Positions 10,851-19,756 of a stretch of 64,000 nucleotides of DNA are shown piece by piece. The stretch is from assembly GCF_028728065.1 (NCBI RefSeq), contig NZ_CP117812.1, positions 1,426,001 to 1,490,000 of the forward strand, read 5' to 3'. The notes under the pieces were generated by a model, which saw only the letters and a list, made by a program, of their open reading frames with translations, made no database searches and was not told the DNA's origin. Numbering within the stretch: position 1 is the first letter of the stretch; each line of letters starts with the position of its first letter. The stretch comes from Lentisphaera profundi (GTDB taxonomy: Bacteria > Verrucomicrobiota > Lentisphaeria > Lentisphaerales > Lentisphaeraceae). A program made the position numbers and the translations under genes.

Positions 10851-11536
10851 TCACCTTCATTTAATTCAAATTTCGTATACAATTACCGCAAGTTAGCTAA
10901 TAATTAAGAGCAAATGACATTGCCTACTTGATGGTGTTGCTGCATCCGGCCTACATCAACAACTGCCGCTCCTTTTATCATGATGACTTTCATTGTTTAT
11001 AAATATGACCAACTATAGAAGTTTGATTTAAAAAAGCGACTTTAAACATCCTTATCTTTCGTTAAATATGACCTCTATTTATTTGTCTAAGTAAATAAAA
11101 ATCCTAATTCAGTCGCACCCCTGCCGATATAAAACAAGTTTGGTTCAATGATAATGAAAGCGAAGATAGCATCAGTTTTTATCCCGCGCTCTGGAGCGCA
11201 AAGTATTGATGTCACTACAAAAAATATAATCATCCATCACTATGATTGGAGGTCGTTATGATTAGTCACTACAAGTTACTATTAGTCATGGAACCTAAGG
11301 CTGATTCCAAACGAAAGCATAGTTCTTCTGCTGACGTCAAAAAAACGTTTTTTGAAATTTAATCGTAACGAAAATTCTAACTGAAGTATTGTAAGTAGCT
11401 TCCAAGATCCGTAATTATATCACACATAAAAATACAGCTTAATAAAAAACATACATTAGTAAGCTCGTGCTACCTATAGGTAGTCGACCAATAAGTATCT
11501 AATTTTATCTTAGAGAGACTTTACAAAAGGGCTCTC
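10851..11536. other. Divergent intergenic region between type IV and type II restriction operons
   Basis: A 686-base spacer between the divergently transcribed McrB-like gene and the XRE/methyltransferase operon. No credible ORF is visible. It should hold both promoters. The only strong structure is the palindrome at 11470-11483. A GGAGG followed by an ATG near 11250-11258 opens a reading frame with no recognisable similarity. Confidence 0.5.
11470..11483. promoter_or_regulatory. Palindromic operator candidate (C-box-like)
   Basis: CTACCTATAGGTAG is a perfect 14-base palindrome 53 bases upstream of the XRE regulator start. Controller proteins of restriction-modification systems bind palindromes just upstream of their own genes. 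Position and symmetry fit such a site, but the sequence is not the classical GACT-N3-AGTC C-box. Confidence 0.5.
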
Positions 11537-11749
11537 ATGACAGACATAAATAAGATCGTTTCGGATAACATCCGTAAATTCCGTTTAGAAAAAAAAATTA
11601 CTCAAGAAGGACTCGCCTTAGAGTCTGGTCTCCATCGCGCATATATCGGCCAAGTCGAGCGCAATGAAAAAAATATCGGACTAAGTAACCTCCAAATTAT
11701 CGCAAAAACCTTAAAAGTTGATCTTAAGGATTTTTTGGATGAAAACTAA
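11537..11749 (+). CDS. XRE-family controller-type regulator
   Basis: A 70-residue helix-turn-helix protein. The HTH spans about residues 15-60, with KITQEGLALESGLHRAYIGQ followed by ERNEKNIGLSNLQIIAKTL. This is the size and style of C (controller) proteins that time the expression of type II restriction-modification genes. It overlaps the start of the methyltransferase by 11 bases, giving the order C-M-R. It likely binds the palindrome upstream of its own promoter. A simple XRE repressor unrelated to C proteins is the alternative. Confidence 0.8.
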   Translation: MTDINKIVSDNIRKFRLEKKITQEGLALESGLHRAYIGQVERNEKNIGLSNLQIIAKTLKVDLKDFLDEN

Positions 11750-13010
11750 ATTCATAATGCTTAGTCAACGACTACATTCATTCTTCATTGAAAATCATCC
11801 AGAATTAGAAATCGATGCAACTATTATTGCCTCACTTACTCACTGGTTTCAATCACCTAATTGTGCTTACCCAAATTTAACAAATAAACTTAAAGCTGCG
11901 GCCAGCGAGTTTGTTTCATCACTCGAGAGTAATGATCAAGGCGTAAAAGAAAACGATGTCCCTTACGACCAACCTTCCTTTGATTTCTTAAATGATTTCA
12001 TTCCCTATCCTCCTTTAAAAAAACACGACTTCACTTTTATTGATCTTTTTGCTGGAATTGGAGGAGTGCGTCAAGCTGTACAGAATTCAGGGGGGAAATG
12101 TATTTTTTCATCTGAATGGGATAAATACGCCCAAATGACTTATGAAACCAATTATGGAGAAAAACCTTTTGGCGATATCACCAAAATTGATCCAGCAGAA
12201 ATCCCCGATCATGATTTACTCTGTGGCGGTTTCCCCTGTCAGCCTTTTTCTCTCGCGGGCGTCTCAAAGAAAAACTCCATGGGCCGTGCTCATGGCTTTG
12301 ATGATCCCACACAAGGAACCTTATTTTTTAATATTAAAGAAATTTTACGAATCAAGAGACCTAAAGCTTTCCTATTAGAAAATGTCAAAAACCTCCTATC
12401 ACACGACAAAGGTAAAACTTTTGAAGTGGTCAGACAAAGCCTAGAAGATGAGCTCGGTTACGTTATCGACTATAAAATAGTAAATGCAGCAAAATGGGTT
12501 CCACAGCATCGCCAAAGAATTCTCATTGTCGGTTTTGAGCCTGATAAAACCAACGTAAAAAAGAAATCACAAATCATTATACCAACTGAACCTAGCGAAA
12601 GCTATATTTATCCCGAGCTCAATAAAATCATACTGAAAAAAGTCGATGATAAATTCACCTTAGGACCTGGAACTTGGGATACACTTGTACGCCATAAAGC
12701 CCATCACGCTAAGGCTGGCAATGGCTTCGGATATGGACTCCATCTGACACCTATAAAAAAGGGGGCAATTACTCGAACAATCTCCGCCCGATACCATAAA
12801 GATGGCGCAGAAATTCTCATCGAGCAAAAGGATAAAGTAAGACCACGCCGTCTAACTGTTGAAGAAGCCGCTCAACTTCAGGGTTTCAATATGAGTAAAT
12901 TTAAGTTCCCTGTTTCCAACACTCAAGCCTATAGACAAATAGGAAATAGCGTGGCCATTCCAGCCATTCAAGCAACGGCTAAACAAATTGCTATTAAGCT
13001 AAATAAATAA
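11739..13010 (+). CDS. DNA (cytosine-5-)-methyltransferase, Dcm/M.EcoRII type
   Basis: A C5 methyltransferase with motifs in canonical order: motif I FIDLFAGIGG, motif IV GGFPCQPFS with catalytic Cys167, motif VI FLLENVKNL, motif VIII QHRQRILIVGF, then motif IX/X in RLTVEEAAQLQGF and YRQIGNSVAIP. The preferred start is the ATG at 11739, which overlaps the XRE stop (423 residues); a later ATG at 11757 is possible. The first 100 residues are an extra N-terminal region, also seen in Dcm/M.EcoRII. With the EcoRII-like nuclease downstream, the target is probably CCWGG or a related sequence, with the inner C methylated. Target specificity is inferred, not read from the sequence. Confidence 0.93.
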   Translation: MKTKFIMLSQRLHSFFIENHPELEIDATIIASLTHWFQSPNCAYPNLTNKLKAAASEFVSSLESNDQGVKENDVPYDQPSFDFLNDFIPYPPLKKHDFTFIDLFAGIGGVRQAVQNSGGKCIFSSEWDKYAQMTYETNYGEKPFGDITKIDPAEIPDHDLLCGGFPCQPFSLAGVSKKNSMGRAHGFDDPTQGTLFFNIKEILRIKRPKAFLLENVKNLLSHDKGKTFEVVRQSLEDELGYVIDYKIVNAAKWVPQHRQRILIVGFEPDKTNVKKKSQIIIPTEPSESYIYPELNKIILKKVDDKFTLGPGTWDTLVRHKAHHAKAGNGFGYGLHLTPIKKGAITRTISARYHKDGAEILIEQKDKVRPRRLTVEEAAQLQGFNMSKFKFPVSNTQAYRQIGNSVAIPAIQATAKQIAIKLNK

Positions 13011-13031
13011 TTTACTGCAGGAGGGATGTTT

Positions 13032-14273
13032 ATGGAATTTTCAAATATCAATCAATACTTTGACGGTGTAGCTGCAAAATATCTTTCTGCTGTTGATGCT
13101 GAACATCATCGATCTAATCAACATGAAATTGGAGGATTAGTAAAGGTCGGATTTAAACAACACTTGGGAAGCCCTGGAAAAGGCGACGGCCAAGAAATCC
13201 GATATGCATGTAAAATGGTTTATGTTACCGATGATCTTGAGTCGCCTGAAATTTGTGAGGACACTGTTACTTGGTACGACTCTAGAAGATTAAAGACTAA
13301 TAGAGGTCCTGAATACCGACTTTATTACAAAGATAATGAAGTAACCAATTCAATTTCTGAAGGTGACTTTTTTTTGATTGCCAAACAAACTAGCGGTGAA
13401 TTATTGATAATATTCACTAAAGCAAATTCGGCTATTGAGTTTCAACTTTGTAATTTATTCAGTATTGAAAACGTTACTGAAAAATTTTCAAAAGCTAAAC
13501 TAACGCAAAAAAACTTATTGTTGCCTATAAGATTAATGCTAGAAGGTATCGGAATTGTCTTGCCGTATGAAGAAGATCAAAACCTTCTCGATGAGTTATT
13601 GACGTTATTCCCTGAAAAGTTTCCCACTACAGCTATTTTTTCTCAACTTACCAGAGATAAGTACGCCTTTTCTCCGCTAGAAGCTCCTGATGACACCATC
13701 GTCGGTTGGATGGAAAAAGAAGAGTTTTTGTTTAGAACATACGAGCGTGAAGTTGTTTCCAAAAAGCTTAGACAAGGCTTTGGTGAGAATGGCTGTGATG
13801 TAGATGAATTTGTCTCATATTCTCTCAGTGTCCAAAACCGTCGAAAATCTCGTGTTGGCCATGCATTTGAAAACCACCTAAATCACTTATTTAAAATACA
13901 TAGTCTCAAGTTTGAAAATGGCTCACGTAAATTAGTGACTGAGAATAAAGCTAAACCGGATTACTTATTCCCTAGTTTTGAAGCCTATCATGACCCTCAA
14001 TTTCCAGTAGAACAGCTAAGGCTGCTAGGGGCGAAAACGAGCTGCAAAGATCGCTGGCGCCAAGTATTAGCTGAAGGTGACCGAATTTGCCATAAACACC
14101 TTATCACACTCCAAGCAGGTATTAGCGTAACACAGACTGATGAGATGAAAAATAAAAAACTCACTTTAGTTGTTCCCCGATCTATTCATTCTACATACCT
14201 CACTGAACAACAAACACACCTACTAACAGTCGCTAATTTCATATCAGATGTCAAAGAAATTCAAAAAACATGA
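13032..14273 (+). CDS. EcoRII-like type II restriction endonuclease
   Basis: The C-terminal half carries the EcoRII-C signature: RRKSRVGHAFENHLNHLF at about residue 275, KPDYLFP with the metal-binding Asp, then LLGAKTSCKDRWRQVL with the catalytic Lys, followed by a KHLITLQ segment. The N-terminal half should be the EcoRII effector-site domain. EcoRII is a type IIE enzyme that needs two recognition sites. The ATG at 13026 abuts the AGGAGGG ribosome site, so the second ATG at 13032, with normal spacing, is the better start (413 residues). It lies 21 bases after the methyltransferase stop in the same operon. Confidence 0.9.
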   Translation: MEFSNINQYFDGVAAKYLSAVDAEHHRSNQHEIGGLVKVGFKQHLGSPGKGDGQEIRYACKMVYVTDDLESPEICEDTVTWYDSRRLKTNRGPEYRLYYKDNEVTNSISEGDFFLIAKQTSGELLIIFTKANSAIEFQLCNLFSIENVTEKFSKAKLTQKNLLLPIRLMLEGIGIVLPYEEDQNLLDELLTLFPEKFPTTAIFSQLTRDKYAFSPLEAPDDTIVGWMEKEEFLFRTYEREVVSKKLRQGFGENGCDVDEFVSYSLSVQNRRKSRVGHAFENHLNHLFKIHSLKFENGSRKLVTENKAKPDYLFPSFEAYHDPQFPVEQLRLLGAKTSCKDRWRQVLAEGDRICHKHLITLQAGISVTQTDEMKNKKLTLVVPRSIHSTYLTEQQTHLLTVANFISDVKEIQKT

Positions 14274-14318
14274 TGTTAGCTTTAACTTTCAATTCACGTA
14301 TTAAGGAGATTTAACAGA

Positions 14319-16514
14319 ATGAGTGGAATCAAACATTTTAAGCCTAAGGCTCATATCCTTCGGCTATTGGGAGAGGAATTAATCAAGAGCCCTGTCATGG
14401 CTATTTATGAGCTTGTTAAAAATAGTTACGATGCGGATGCTGAAACTGTAAACGTGAATTTCAATAACATCAAAGATCTAGATAATGTATCTATCAAGAT
14501 TAAAGATAATGGAACTGGCTTAACATCTGAAGTTATCGAAAATGTTTGGTTGGAGCCAGGTACAGATCACCGTAAACCAATTGATGAGAATGGTAATAGA
14601 GTTATCTATAGAAGCCCTTTGTTTGATCGTGTTCCAATGGGTGAAAAAGGTGTCGGTAGATTTGCAGTTCATAAGTTGGGCGAGAAGATCACTTTAATAA
14701 CAAGGCCCGCAACAATTGTTTTTGATGGCAATGGTGAAAATCCCAAGAAAGAGCTTTTAGACTATGAAATAACTTTGAAAATTGATTGGGAAGCATTTTC
14801 ACAATCAAAATATTTGGAAGATATCCCCATTACGTGGGAGACTAATAAGGACGCCTCTAAATTCACTTTTCAAAACGATTCTGGAACTTTAATACAAGTT
14901 GAATGTTTAAAAGAAAACTGGACTAGAGGAATGGCAAGGAGTTTAAAAAGAAACATAGTTTCAATGCTATCTCCTAAGAACAATGCCAATATATTTAAGA
15001 TCGAATTAGATTTTGAGAATGAGTGGTTGGAAGATTTCCCTGATGCTAATAAGGTTCTCGACGTTGCGCCTTATAAATATACCGCATTATTAGATTCGGA
15101 TTATAATTTGACCGTCGACTATGAGTGCTCCTTAGCTTTGAATGAGTCGTTTGGTAAGCGCGAAATAAAAAACCAAACTCAAAATATTAAAGGAAGTTTT
15201 AGAAAATATTATCGAGCAGCAATTAAAGACGAAAATTTAACTGAAGAAGAAATCGAAGCTACACTTGAACTAATGGAAAATGATCAGAATATTTTCGGAA
15301 GTATTCTACTTGAAATATACTCTTTTGACTTAGATCCTGAAACATTAAGAAATTATACCTATGATTCAAAGACACTTAAAAATGTTTTAAAGCTTCATTC
15401 AGGAATTAAAGTTTTTAAAGATGATATGAGAGTCTTTAATTATGGCGAACCTGGTAATGATTGGTTGGAATTGGACATTAGAAGAGTTCAAAATAAGCAA
15501 TGGTTTTCCAACAATCAAAATATTGGATTTGTTTATTTAGATTCCTCCGCCTCTCAGGTATTAATTGAAAAAACTAACAGAGAAGGATTTATAGAAAACA
15601 CAACTTATCAAGCTTTTTACTATAGCATGATAGCAATATTAAATGATTTTAGGATTGAAAGAGATAAAGATAGGGAAAAATGGTTAAGTTTTATTAATCC
15701 CGCTAAAAATAAAATTTCTTATGATGATCAAGTGTCATTATTTAATGAATTGATTGACTCAACCAATTTTTCAGAAAATGAGCAAAAAACTGTACTTAAA
15801 AATGAAGTTGCTAAGCTACAAAAAGATTTTGACGACAAAAAAGAAACTTTGCTAATACCCGCTGGTGTTGGAATGACCGCATCAGTTGCTCTTCATGAGA
15901 TGGAGAAAGTTGTACCACATTTAAAAGAGATAATCTATACACAGCCTTTTCATAAGCTGTCCGCCAAAGAGAAAATTGAGGAACTAGAGGATTATCTAAA
16001 AGGAATCCTGTCAGTTTTACGAAAAGGCGGTAATAAGCCTATAAATCTTGTTGAGTCTATTAATAAATCAATTTCCAATTATAACTCAAAATTCCGACGT
16101 CGAAAAATCACGGTACAAACAGAATTTGATGAGTCCATAGAAACTATAAAGTGTGATAAAAGATATTTTATTACAATGTTAATGAATTTACTGGATAATA
16201 GTATTTACTGGCTCGACACACTATATCAAGAAAAAAAGTCAATCTATATTAAAACACTGAATTACAATAACTTAACGACAGTGATTATCGCTGATAATGG
16301 CCCAGGGTTTAAAGATGACATTACTGACTTAGTAAGACCTTTCTTTACTAGAAAAGACGATGGTATCGGTATTGGCCTGTATTTAATAGATACTTTGATG
16401 ATGAAATACGGTAAGCTCGAGATAATTGATTCAGAAGAAGAGTTTTTGAGTTTAAGTATCCCTCCAACTTATAGAGGTGCTGCAGTTAAATTAATTTTTA
16501 GTAAGGGACAATAA
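14319..16514 (+). CDS. Double-GHKL ATPase (MORC/MutL-like N-terminus, histidine-kinase-like C-terminus)
   Basis: A 731-residue protein with two GHKL ATP-binding modules. The N-terminal module has an N-box ELVKNSYDADA (Asn35), DNGTGL (63-68) and GEKGVGRFAVHKLG (108-121), which is the MutL/Hsp90/MORC style. The C-terminal part has an H-box-like helix, VALHEME with His526, an N-box LLDNS (Asn627), DNGPGF, and an FFTRKDDGIGIGLYLI G2 box, as in histidine kinases. The gene follows the EcoRII-like endonuclease by 45 bases with a strong AAGGAG ribosome site, and ends 1 base before a receiver-like protein gene. MORC-type ATPases linked to restriction systems have been described by comparative genomics. 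This protein could couple DNA sensing to phosphotransfer. No transmembrane segment is seen, so the signal would be cytoplasmic. Confidence 0.75.
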   Translation: MSGIKHFKPKAHILRLLGEELIKSPVMAIYELVKNSYDADAETVNVNFNNIKDLDNVSIKIKDNGTGLTSEVIENVWLEPGTDHRKPIDENGNRVIYRSPLFDRVPMGEKGVGRFAVHKLGEKITLITRPATIVFDGNGENPKKELLDYEITLKIDWEAFSQSKYLEDIPITWETNKDASKFTFQNDSGTLIQVECLKENWTRGMARSLKRNIVSMLSPKNNANIFKIELDFENEWLEDFPDANKVLDVAPYKYTALLDSDYNLTVDYECSLALNESFGKREIKNQTQNIKGSFRKYYRAAIKDENLTEEEIEATLELMENDQNIFGSILLEIYSFDLDPETLRNYTYDSKTLKNVLKLHSGIKVFKDDMRVFNYGEPGNDWLELDIRRVQNKQWFSNNQNIGFVYLDSSASQVLIEKTNREGFIENTTYQAFYYSMIAILNDFRIERDKDREKWLSFINPAKNKISYDDQVSLFNELIDSTNFSENEQKTVLKNEVAKLQKDFDDKKETLLIPAGVGMTASVALHEMEKVVPHLKEIIYTQPFHKLSAKEKIEELEDYLKGILSVLRKGGNKPINLVESINKSISNYNSKFRRRKITVQTEFDESIETIKCDKRYFITMLMNLLDNSIYWLDTLYQEKKSIYIKTLNYNNLTTVIIADNGPGFKDDITDLVRPFFTRKDDGIGIGLYLIDTLMMKYGKLEIIDSEEEFLSLSIPPTYRGAAVKLIFSKGQ

Positions 16515-16515
16515 T

Positions 16516-17859
16516 ATGTTAGAAATAGAACCTAATGTTGTTATCATTGACGATAAAAAAGAAGAAGTTAAAGGGTTAATTGAATTATTTAACATGGAGG
16601 GAATAGGAACAAAATTCTTTAATGCGGATATCACGGAAAAGGATAATCCACCGAACCAACCATATTCCGATGTTAATTTAATTTTTTTAGATCTTCACTT
16701 TAAGAACGATGAATTTGACGTTGAAATGTGCACCGGTTGGATTGAGGACATTATTGAAGTAAATACTTTTTATATTTTAGTCATCTGGTCAAAGGACAGT
16801 GATAGTGATTTAACACAAGAAGTATTAGATGATCTAAAAAAGTGCAATAGGTCCCCATATTTATATTTTCCTGAAGCAAAAGGTACATATAGGAAGGTGG
16901 ATGGTGAATATGACTTTGAAAAATTATATACAAAAATAAAAACAGACTTATCGAAAAACGCAGAATTAGAAGAATTGGCAATATGGAAAAAAAGTATTAA
17001 AAGCTCCTCTAATTCTGTCATTGGCCATTTAGCTAAAGACGTAACCACAGAACAACTCATTAAAAAACTTCAAAAAACCATCTTAGGACATGGTGGATCC
17101 GCTCTGAAAGCTTCCACAAATCATAATGAAAAAAGAAAAACTTTATTTGATGCGTTAGACACTGTACTTATTTCAAACTCCAAAGATTCTATTCCAAAAA
17201 TAGATATCTCAGAATCTAATATAAACAATTTATACAACATCAGAACTTACCCTAAAACTGATATAGATTCTAAATTAAACACATGGTTTCATTTTAAGTT
17301 ATTTGATGAAATAGATAAAGATTCCATAGCGCCAGGTCTTCTATCTATTAATAATCAAAAATTTTTGAGAAAGCTCTATTCTATTCAAGATGACAGCAAA
17401 CTATCACCAAAATTAGTCAATCAATTTAAAAATAAATCTACCGAAATTATTGATGTTGCAGTTATTTTAACTAGGCCATGCGACCTTGCACAAGGTAAGC
17501 ACGGAAAAAACATAAAACTTTTAAGCGGAATAAAAATAACTAATCCTAAAAGATATGTTGCTGGAGACGATTTTTTAAAAGAAATGAAATCAAAAGAAAA
17601 AAAGAAGTATATTGGGGCGCTAGACTTTAATAACAGCATTATGGCAGATTCCACGAAAAAATACGAACATTTACATTTTTCAGATAGTGAACAAGATGTA
17701 GTACTTATGTTTGATTTCCGTTATGTTTTTTCGGTACCCCAAGATGTTTTTGTCAAAAGCTTTAAAAACATCAAAATTTTCAATAAAGAATTACTATCCG
17801 AAATTCAAGTTGAGTACAGTAGTTATTCAAGCCGCTTAGGTATTACACAAATCATTTAA
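16516..17859 (+). CDS. Receiver-like domain protein with unknown C-terminal domain
   Basis: A 447-residue protein. The N-terminus looks like a response-regulator receiver: NVVIIDD (Asp12, Asp13), LIFLDLHF with the likely phospho-acceptor Asp59, and VIWSKDSD with a Lys in place of the usual conserved Lys. No DNA-binding output domain is visible. Residues about 130-447 are unassigned, with a conserved-looking segment VILTRPCDLAQGKHGKN around 320-336. The gene begins 2 bases after the GHKL ATPase stop. The pair therefore resembles a cytoplasmic two-component unit inside a restriction-modification operon, and the C-terminal half may be an effector. The function is not known. Confidence 0.65.
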   Translation: MLEIEPNVVIIDDKKEEVKGLIELFNMEGIGTKFFNADITEKDNPPNQPYSDVNLIFLDLHFKNDEFDVEMCTGWIEDIIEVNTFYILVIWSKDSDSDLTQEVLDDLKKCNRSPYLYFPEAKGTYRKVDGEYDFEKLYTKIKTDLSKNAELEELAIWKKSIKSSSNSVIGHLAKDVTTEQLIKKLQKTILGHGGSALKASTNHNEKRKTLFDALDTVLISNSKDSIPKIDISESNINNLYNIRTYPKTDIDSKLNTWFHFKLFDEIDKDSIAPGLLSINNQKFLRKLYSIQDDSKLSPKLVNQFKNKSTEIIDVAVILTRPCDLAQGKHGKNIKLLSGIKITNPKRYVAGDDFLKEMKSKEKKKYIGALDFNNSIMADSTKKYEHLHFSDSEQDVVLMFDFRYVFSVPQDVFVKSFKNIKIFNKELLSEIQVEYSSYSSRLGITQII

Positions 17860-18446
17860 TATCCATCGCAATATGCGGGGATTCTTAAGGTAGGTTAACT
17901 CCCGAGGACTTCGACTTTCACGAGGTCTCATTTTTACAATCTTTCTTCATCTGCAAAATCTGTGGATGAATAATACAGAAGTCTGGACGGGACAAGAAAC
18001 ATTACATGCACTTCAATTGCATGAAGTCAAAAAACAGCTTATATCGAATTTACATTTAATAAGCTTGCTTCACTAGTAAAAATCCTTCGTTTCTTTACCC
18101 TGAATCACTCGAAATTAAGCTTAAAATCAAAGTGTTCGGTGACCTTTAAAAAAAACTCTATGAGTCATTTTTTTTTGAAGGATTATAATTAGGTAGTTAT
18201 TCGAAAATTTCGAATAACTGAATAGGCCTCTAATTCACCGCCTTGGTAAGGACATGTGCCAGAAGATATTATGGTACTCGCCACAGGGGCGGTAAGATCT
18301 CAGGGACGAGTTTTAGAATATTCACAAGACCACATTATACAATTTATGTTAATCTTTCTTAATGTTTTTCCTGAAAAAAGCCGCTCTTTGTGACTAAACA
18401 GGATTTTAATAAATAAGTCACTTTTTGACCTACTTTATTGCTTCAA
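17860..18446. other. Non-coding spacer after the restriction operon
   Basis: 587 bases without a credible gene. It contains one strong palindrome (18195-18219) and, at about 18270-18292, a degenerate copy (CGCCACAGGGGCGG) of the GCCACACAGGCG repeat found elsewhere in the window. No further structure is recognised. Confidence 0.5.
18195..18219. repeat. Perfect 12-base inverted repeat
   Basis: AGTTATTCGAAA and its exact reverse complement are separated by one base. It could be a binding site for a dimeric regulator or a bidirectional hairpin. It lies about 340 bases after the last gene of the restriction operon and has no T-tract, so a terminator role is unlikely. Confidence 0.6.
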
Positions 18447-18644
18447 CTACATCCAAATCTGTTCTGCGAGTTTCACCACTGGATAAGTGAGAGCTTTTTC
18501 GTAGGCGGATTTAAGTTCGTCTAAGGACTTAAATTTGGGGTAAACATAGCGATGTGGATTGGGAATCATGTGAGGATGATTTCCTGGCACGCACATACGC
18601 AAACTCAGCTTGCCCCAGTCATTGACAATATAATATTTATTCAT
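18447..18644 (-). CDS. Small hypothetical protein (65 aa)
   Basis: The ORF begins MNKYYIVNDWGKLSLR and continues with a Pro/His-rich middle and a helical end (SLDELKSAYEKAL). The ATG at 18644 is preferred over a TTG two codons earlier because AAGG sits 7 bases upstream. Its composition is protein-like, but I recognise no family. It is isolated between repeats. Confidence 0.45.
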   Translation of the reverse strand: MNKYYIVNDWGKLSLRMCVPGNHPHMIPNPHRYVYPKFKSLDELKSAYEKALTYPVVKLAEQIWM

Positions 18645-18750
18645 TTTCAAACCTTGCTTTTCTTAACTTTATCAAACATACTTAGCTACCTAAGACAGTT
18701 TATGTCTTGGCTAATGGAGGATTATAATTTAGTGATTACACTAAACTTTA

Positions 18751-18953
18751 TGAGGAGAGAAAAGATGCAAAAAATTATTAGCTGGTGCTTCGCACACGAG
18801 GGAGCCCTGCCCCTCGAGCTCCCCGCAAGATACTGCCGTATGGGCGAATACTTGTTATCCGTTCGTCTTTTAAGATACTGCCATGGCTTAAGCCGGCGAA
18901 TTGAGTACTCCGTACTTATCTTAGTTCTTGTGAGGAGATAGAAGATGCAAAAA
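18751..18953 (+). repeat. Duplicated gene-start leader flanking a mini-hairpin/repeat element
   Basis: A 23-base leader that runs from TGAGGAGA through AAGATGCAAAAA occurs at 18751-18773 and again at 18931-18953, with 21 of 23 bases the same. Between them lie a GAGGG/CCCTC-rich hairpin at about 18798-18824, the 17-mer AGATACTGCCGTATGGG (18828-18844) and a partial second copy of it (18873-18882). The exact 17-mer recurs inverted at 46144-46160. The reading frame across this stretch is therefore not a real gene. It looks like a repeat inserted at the start of the following ORF, duplicating its leader. Confidence 0.6.
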
Positions 18954-19181
18954 CATAAGGCCTATTTTGAAGAGAGGTACCAGGTCTATTTACAGGACAT
19001 CACCCTGCAATCAGTACTAGAGGATCCTATCAATACGCAGTACTTACGTGGCTTTGATCTCATCAATGGTAGGTGCCGCTGGATTAAATTTCACGCAGAT
19101 GAGTTTTTAGATTGCTTCTACACTAAGAACTCCAAGGATCTGTACTGGATAATGACTTGCACTTGGGTCGGTCAATCATGA
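18945..19181 (+). CDS. Hypothetical protein (78 aa)
   Basis: The ORF starts MQKHKAYFEERYQVYLQD behind a good GAGGAG ribosome site, and its TGA overlaps the next ATG (ATGA), which argues that both are translated. The sequence has an aromatic-rich C-terminus (DLYWIMTCTW). No family is recognised. Its leader is the second copy of a duplicated 23-base segment. Confidence 0.5.
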   Translation: MQKHKAYFEERYQVYLQDITLQSVLEDPINTQYLRGFDLINGRCRWIKFHADEFLDCFYTKNSKDLYWIMTCTWVGQS

Positions 19182-19756
19182 GTGCGAGTTTGTGCCTTGA
19201 AGAGAACTTCATACTCGAGCGCCCGGAATGCTGGGATCAAATCATCCGGCTCAAGGATGCGATAGAAGACTTGCGTCATGATACAATTGATAAGCTATTC
19301 AAAGACTTGGCCAAGGCCTTAGCGGCTCAGTGCTACGAATGCGACCTAGGCTGGGGTTCACAGATGGATCCCTATACTGAGAACTTAGCGATACAAATAT
19401 CGAATAATGAACTCACTTCCCTATTCCCCACTTTCGAGAATGGTATCATCATTGAATACTGCTACGCCAGTGATGAGCTCATCATTGGTTTATATGTGAG
19501 TACAGTGCTGACAACACGGGTCTCCAATGCAAGCCTAAGTCGATTTAAGAAAGATTTCCCTAGTGAGATGGAGGACTCCCGCTGGCATTACGTGCTCGAC
19601 CTAATTCCACAAGGGAAATGCTTTGATGATAGCAATCGCGTCGTAGAACTCACCCAGAAGAGCAAGCGCATGGAATTCGCCCATGAACTCATGATCATAA
19701 TCGATCAATATTGCAAACAAGTTATAAGCCAATTAAAGAGCCACAAAAATGATTAA
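19178..19756 (+). CDS. Hypothetical protein (192 aa)
   Basis: The start at the ATG in the ATGA overlap gives MSASLCLEENFILERPECWD; a reading from 19157 would extend 7 codons but lacks the coupling. The protein is acidic and soluble, with no signal peptide or membrane span. It has the feel of phage or plasmid cargo proteins (NNELTSLFPTFENGIIIEYCY) but no known family is assigned. It forms a two-gene unit with the 78-residue ORF upstream. Confidence 0.55.
   Translation: MSASLCLEENFILERPECWDQIIRLKDAIEDLRHDTIDKLFKDLAKALAAQCYECDLGWGSQMDPYTENLAIQISNNELTSLFPTFENGIIIEYCYASDELIIGLYVSTVLTTRVSNASLSRFKKDFPSEMEDSRWHYVLDLIPQGKCFDDSNRVVELTQKSKRMEFAHELMIIIDQYCKQVISQLKSHKND

Noticed and set aside
14319-17859. 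Classical membrane two-component system
   Set aside because: The ATPase has no transmembrane segment, carries two GHKL domains, and the partner has no DNA-binding output domain.
18552-18941. 129-codon plus-strand ORF
   Set aside because: It crosses a minus-strand ORF with a better start and a dispersed repeat (17-mer shared with 46144-46160); composition is not protein-like.
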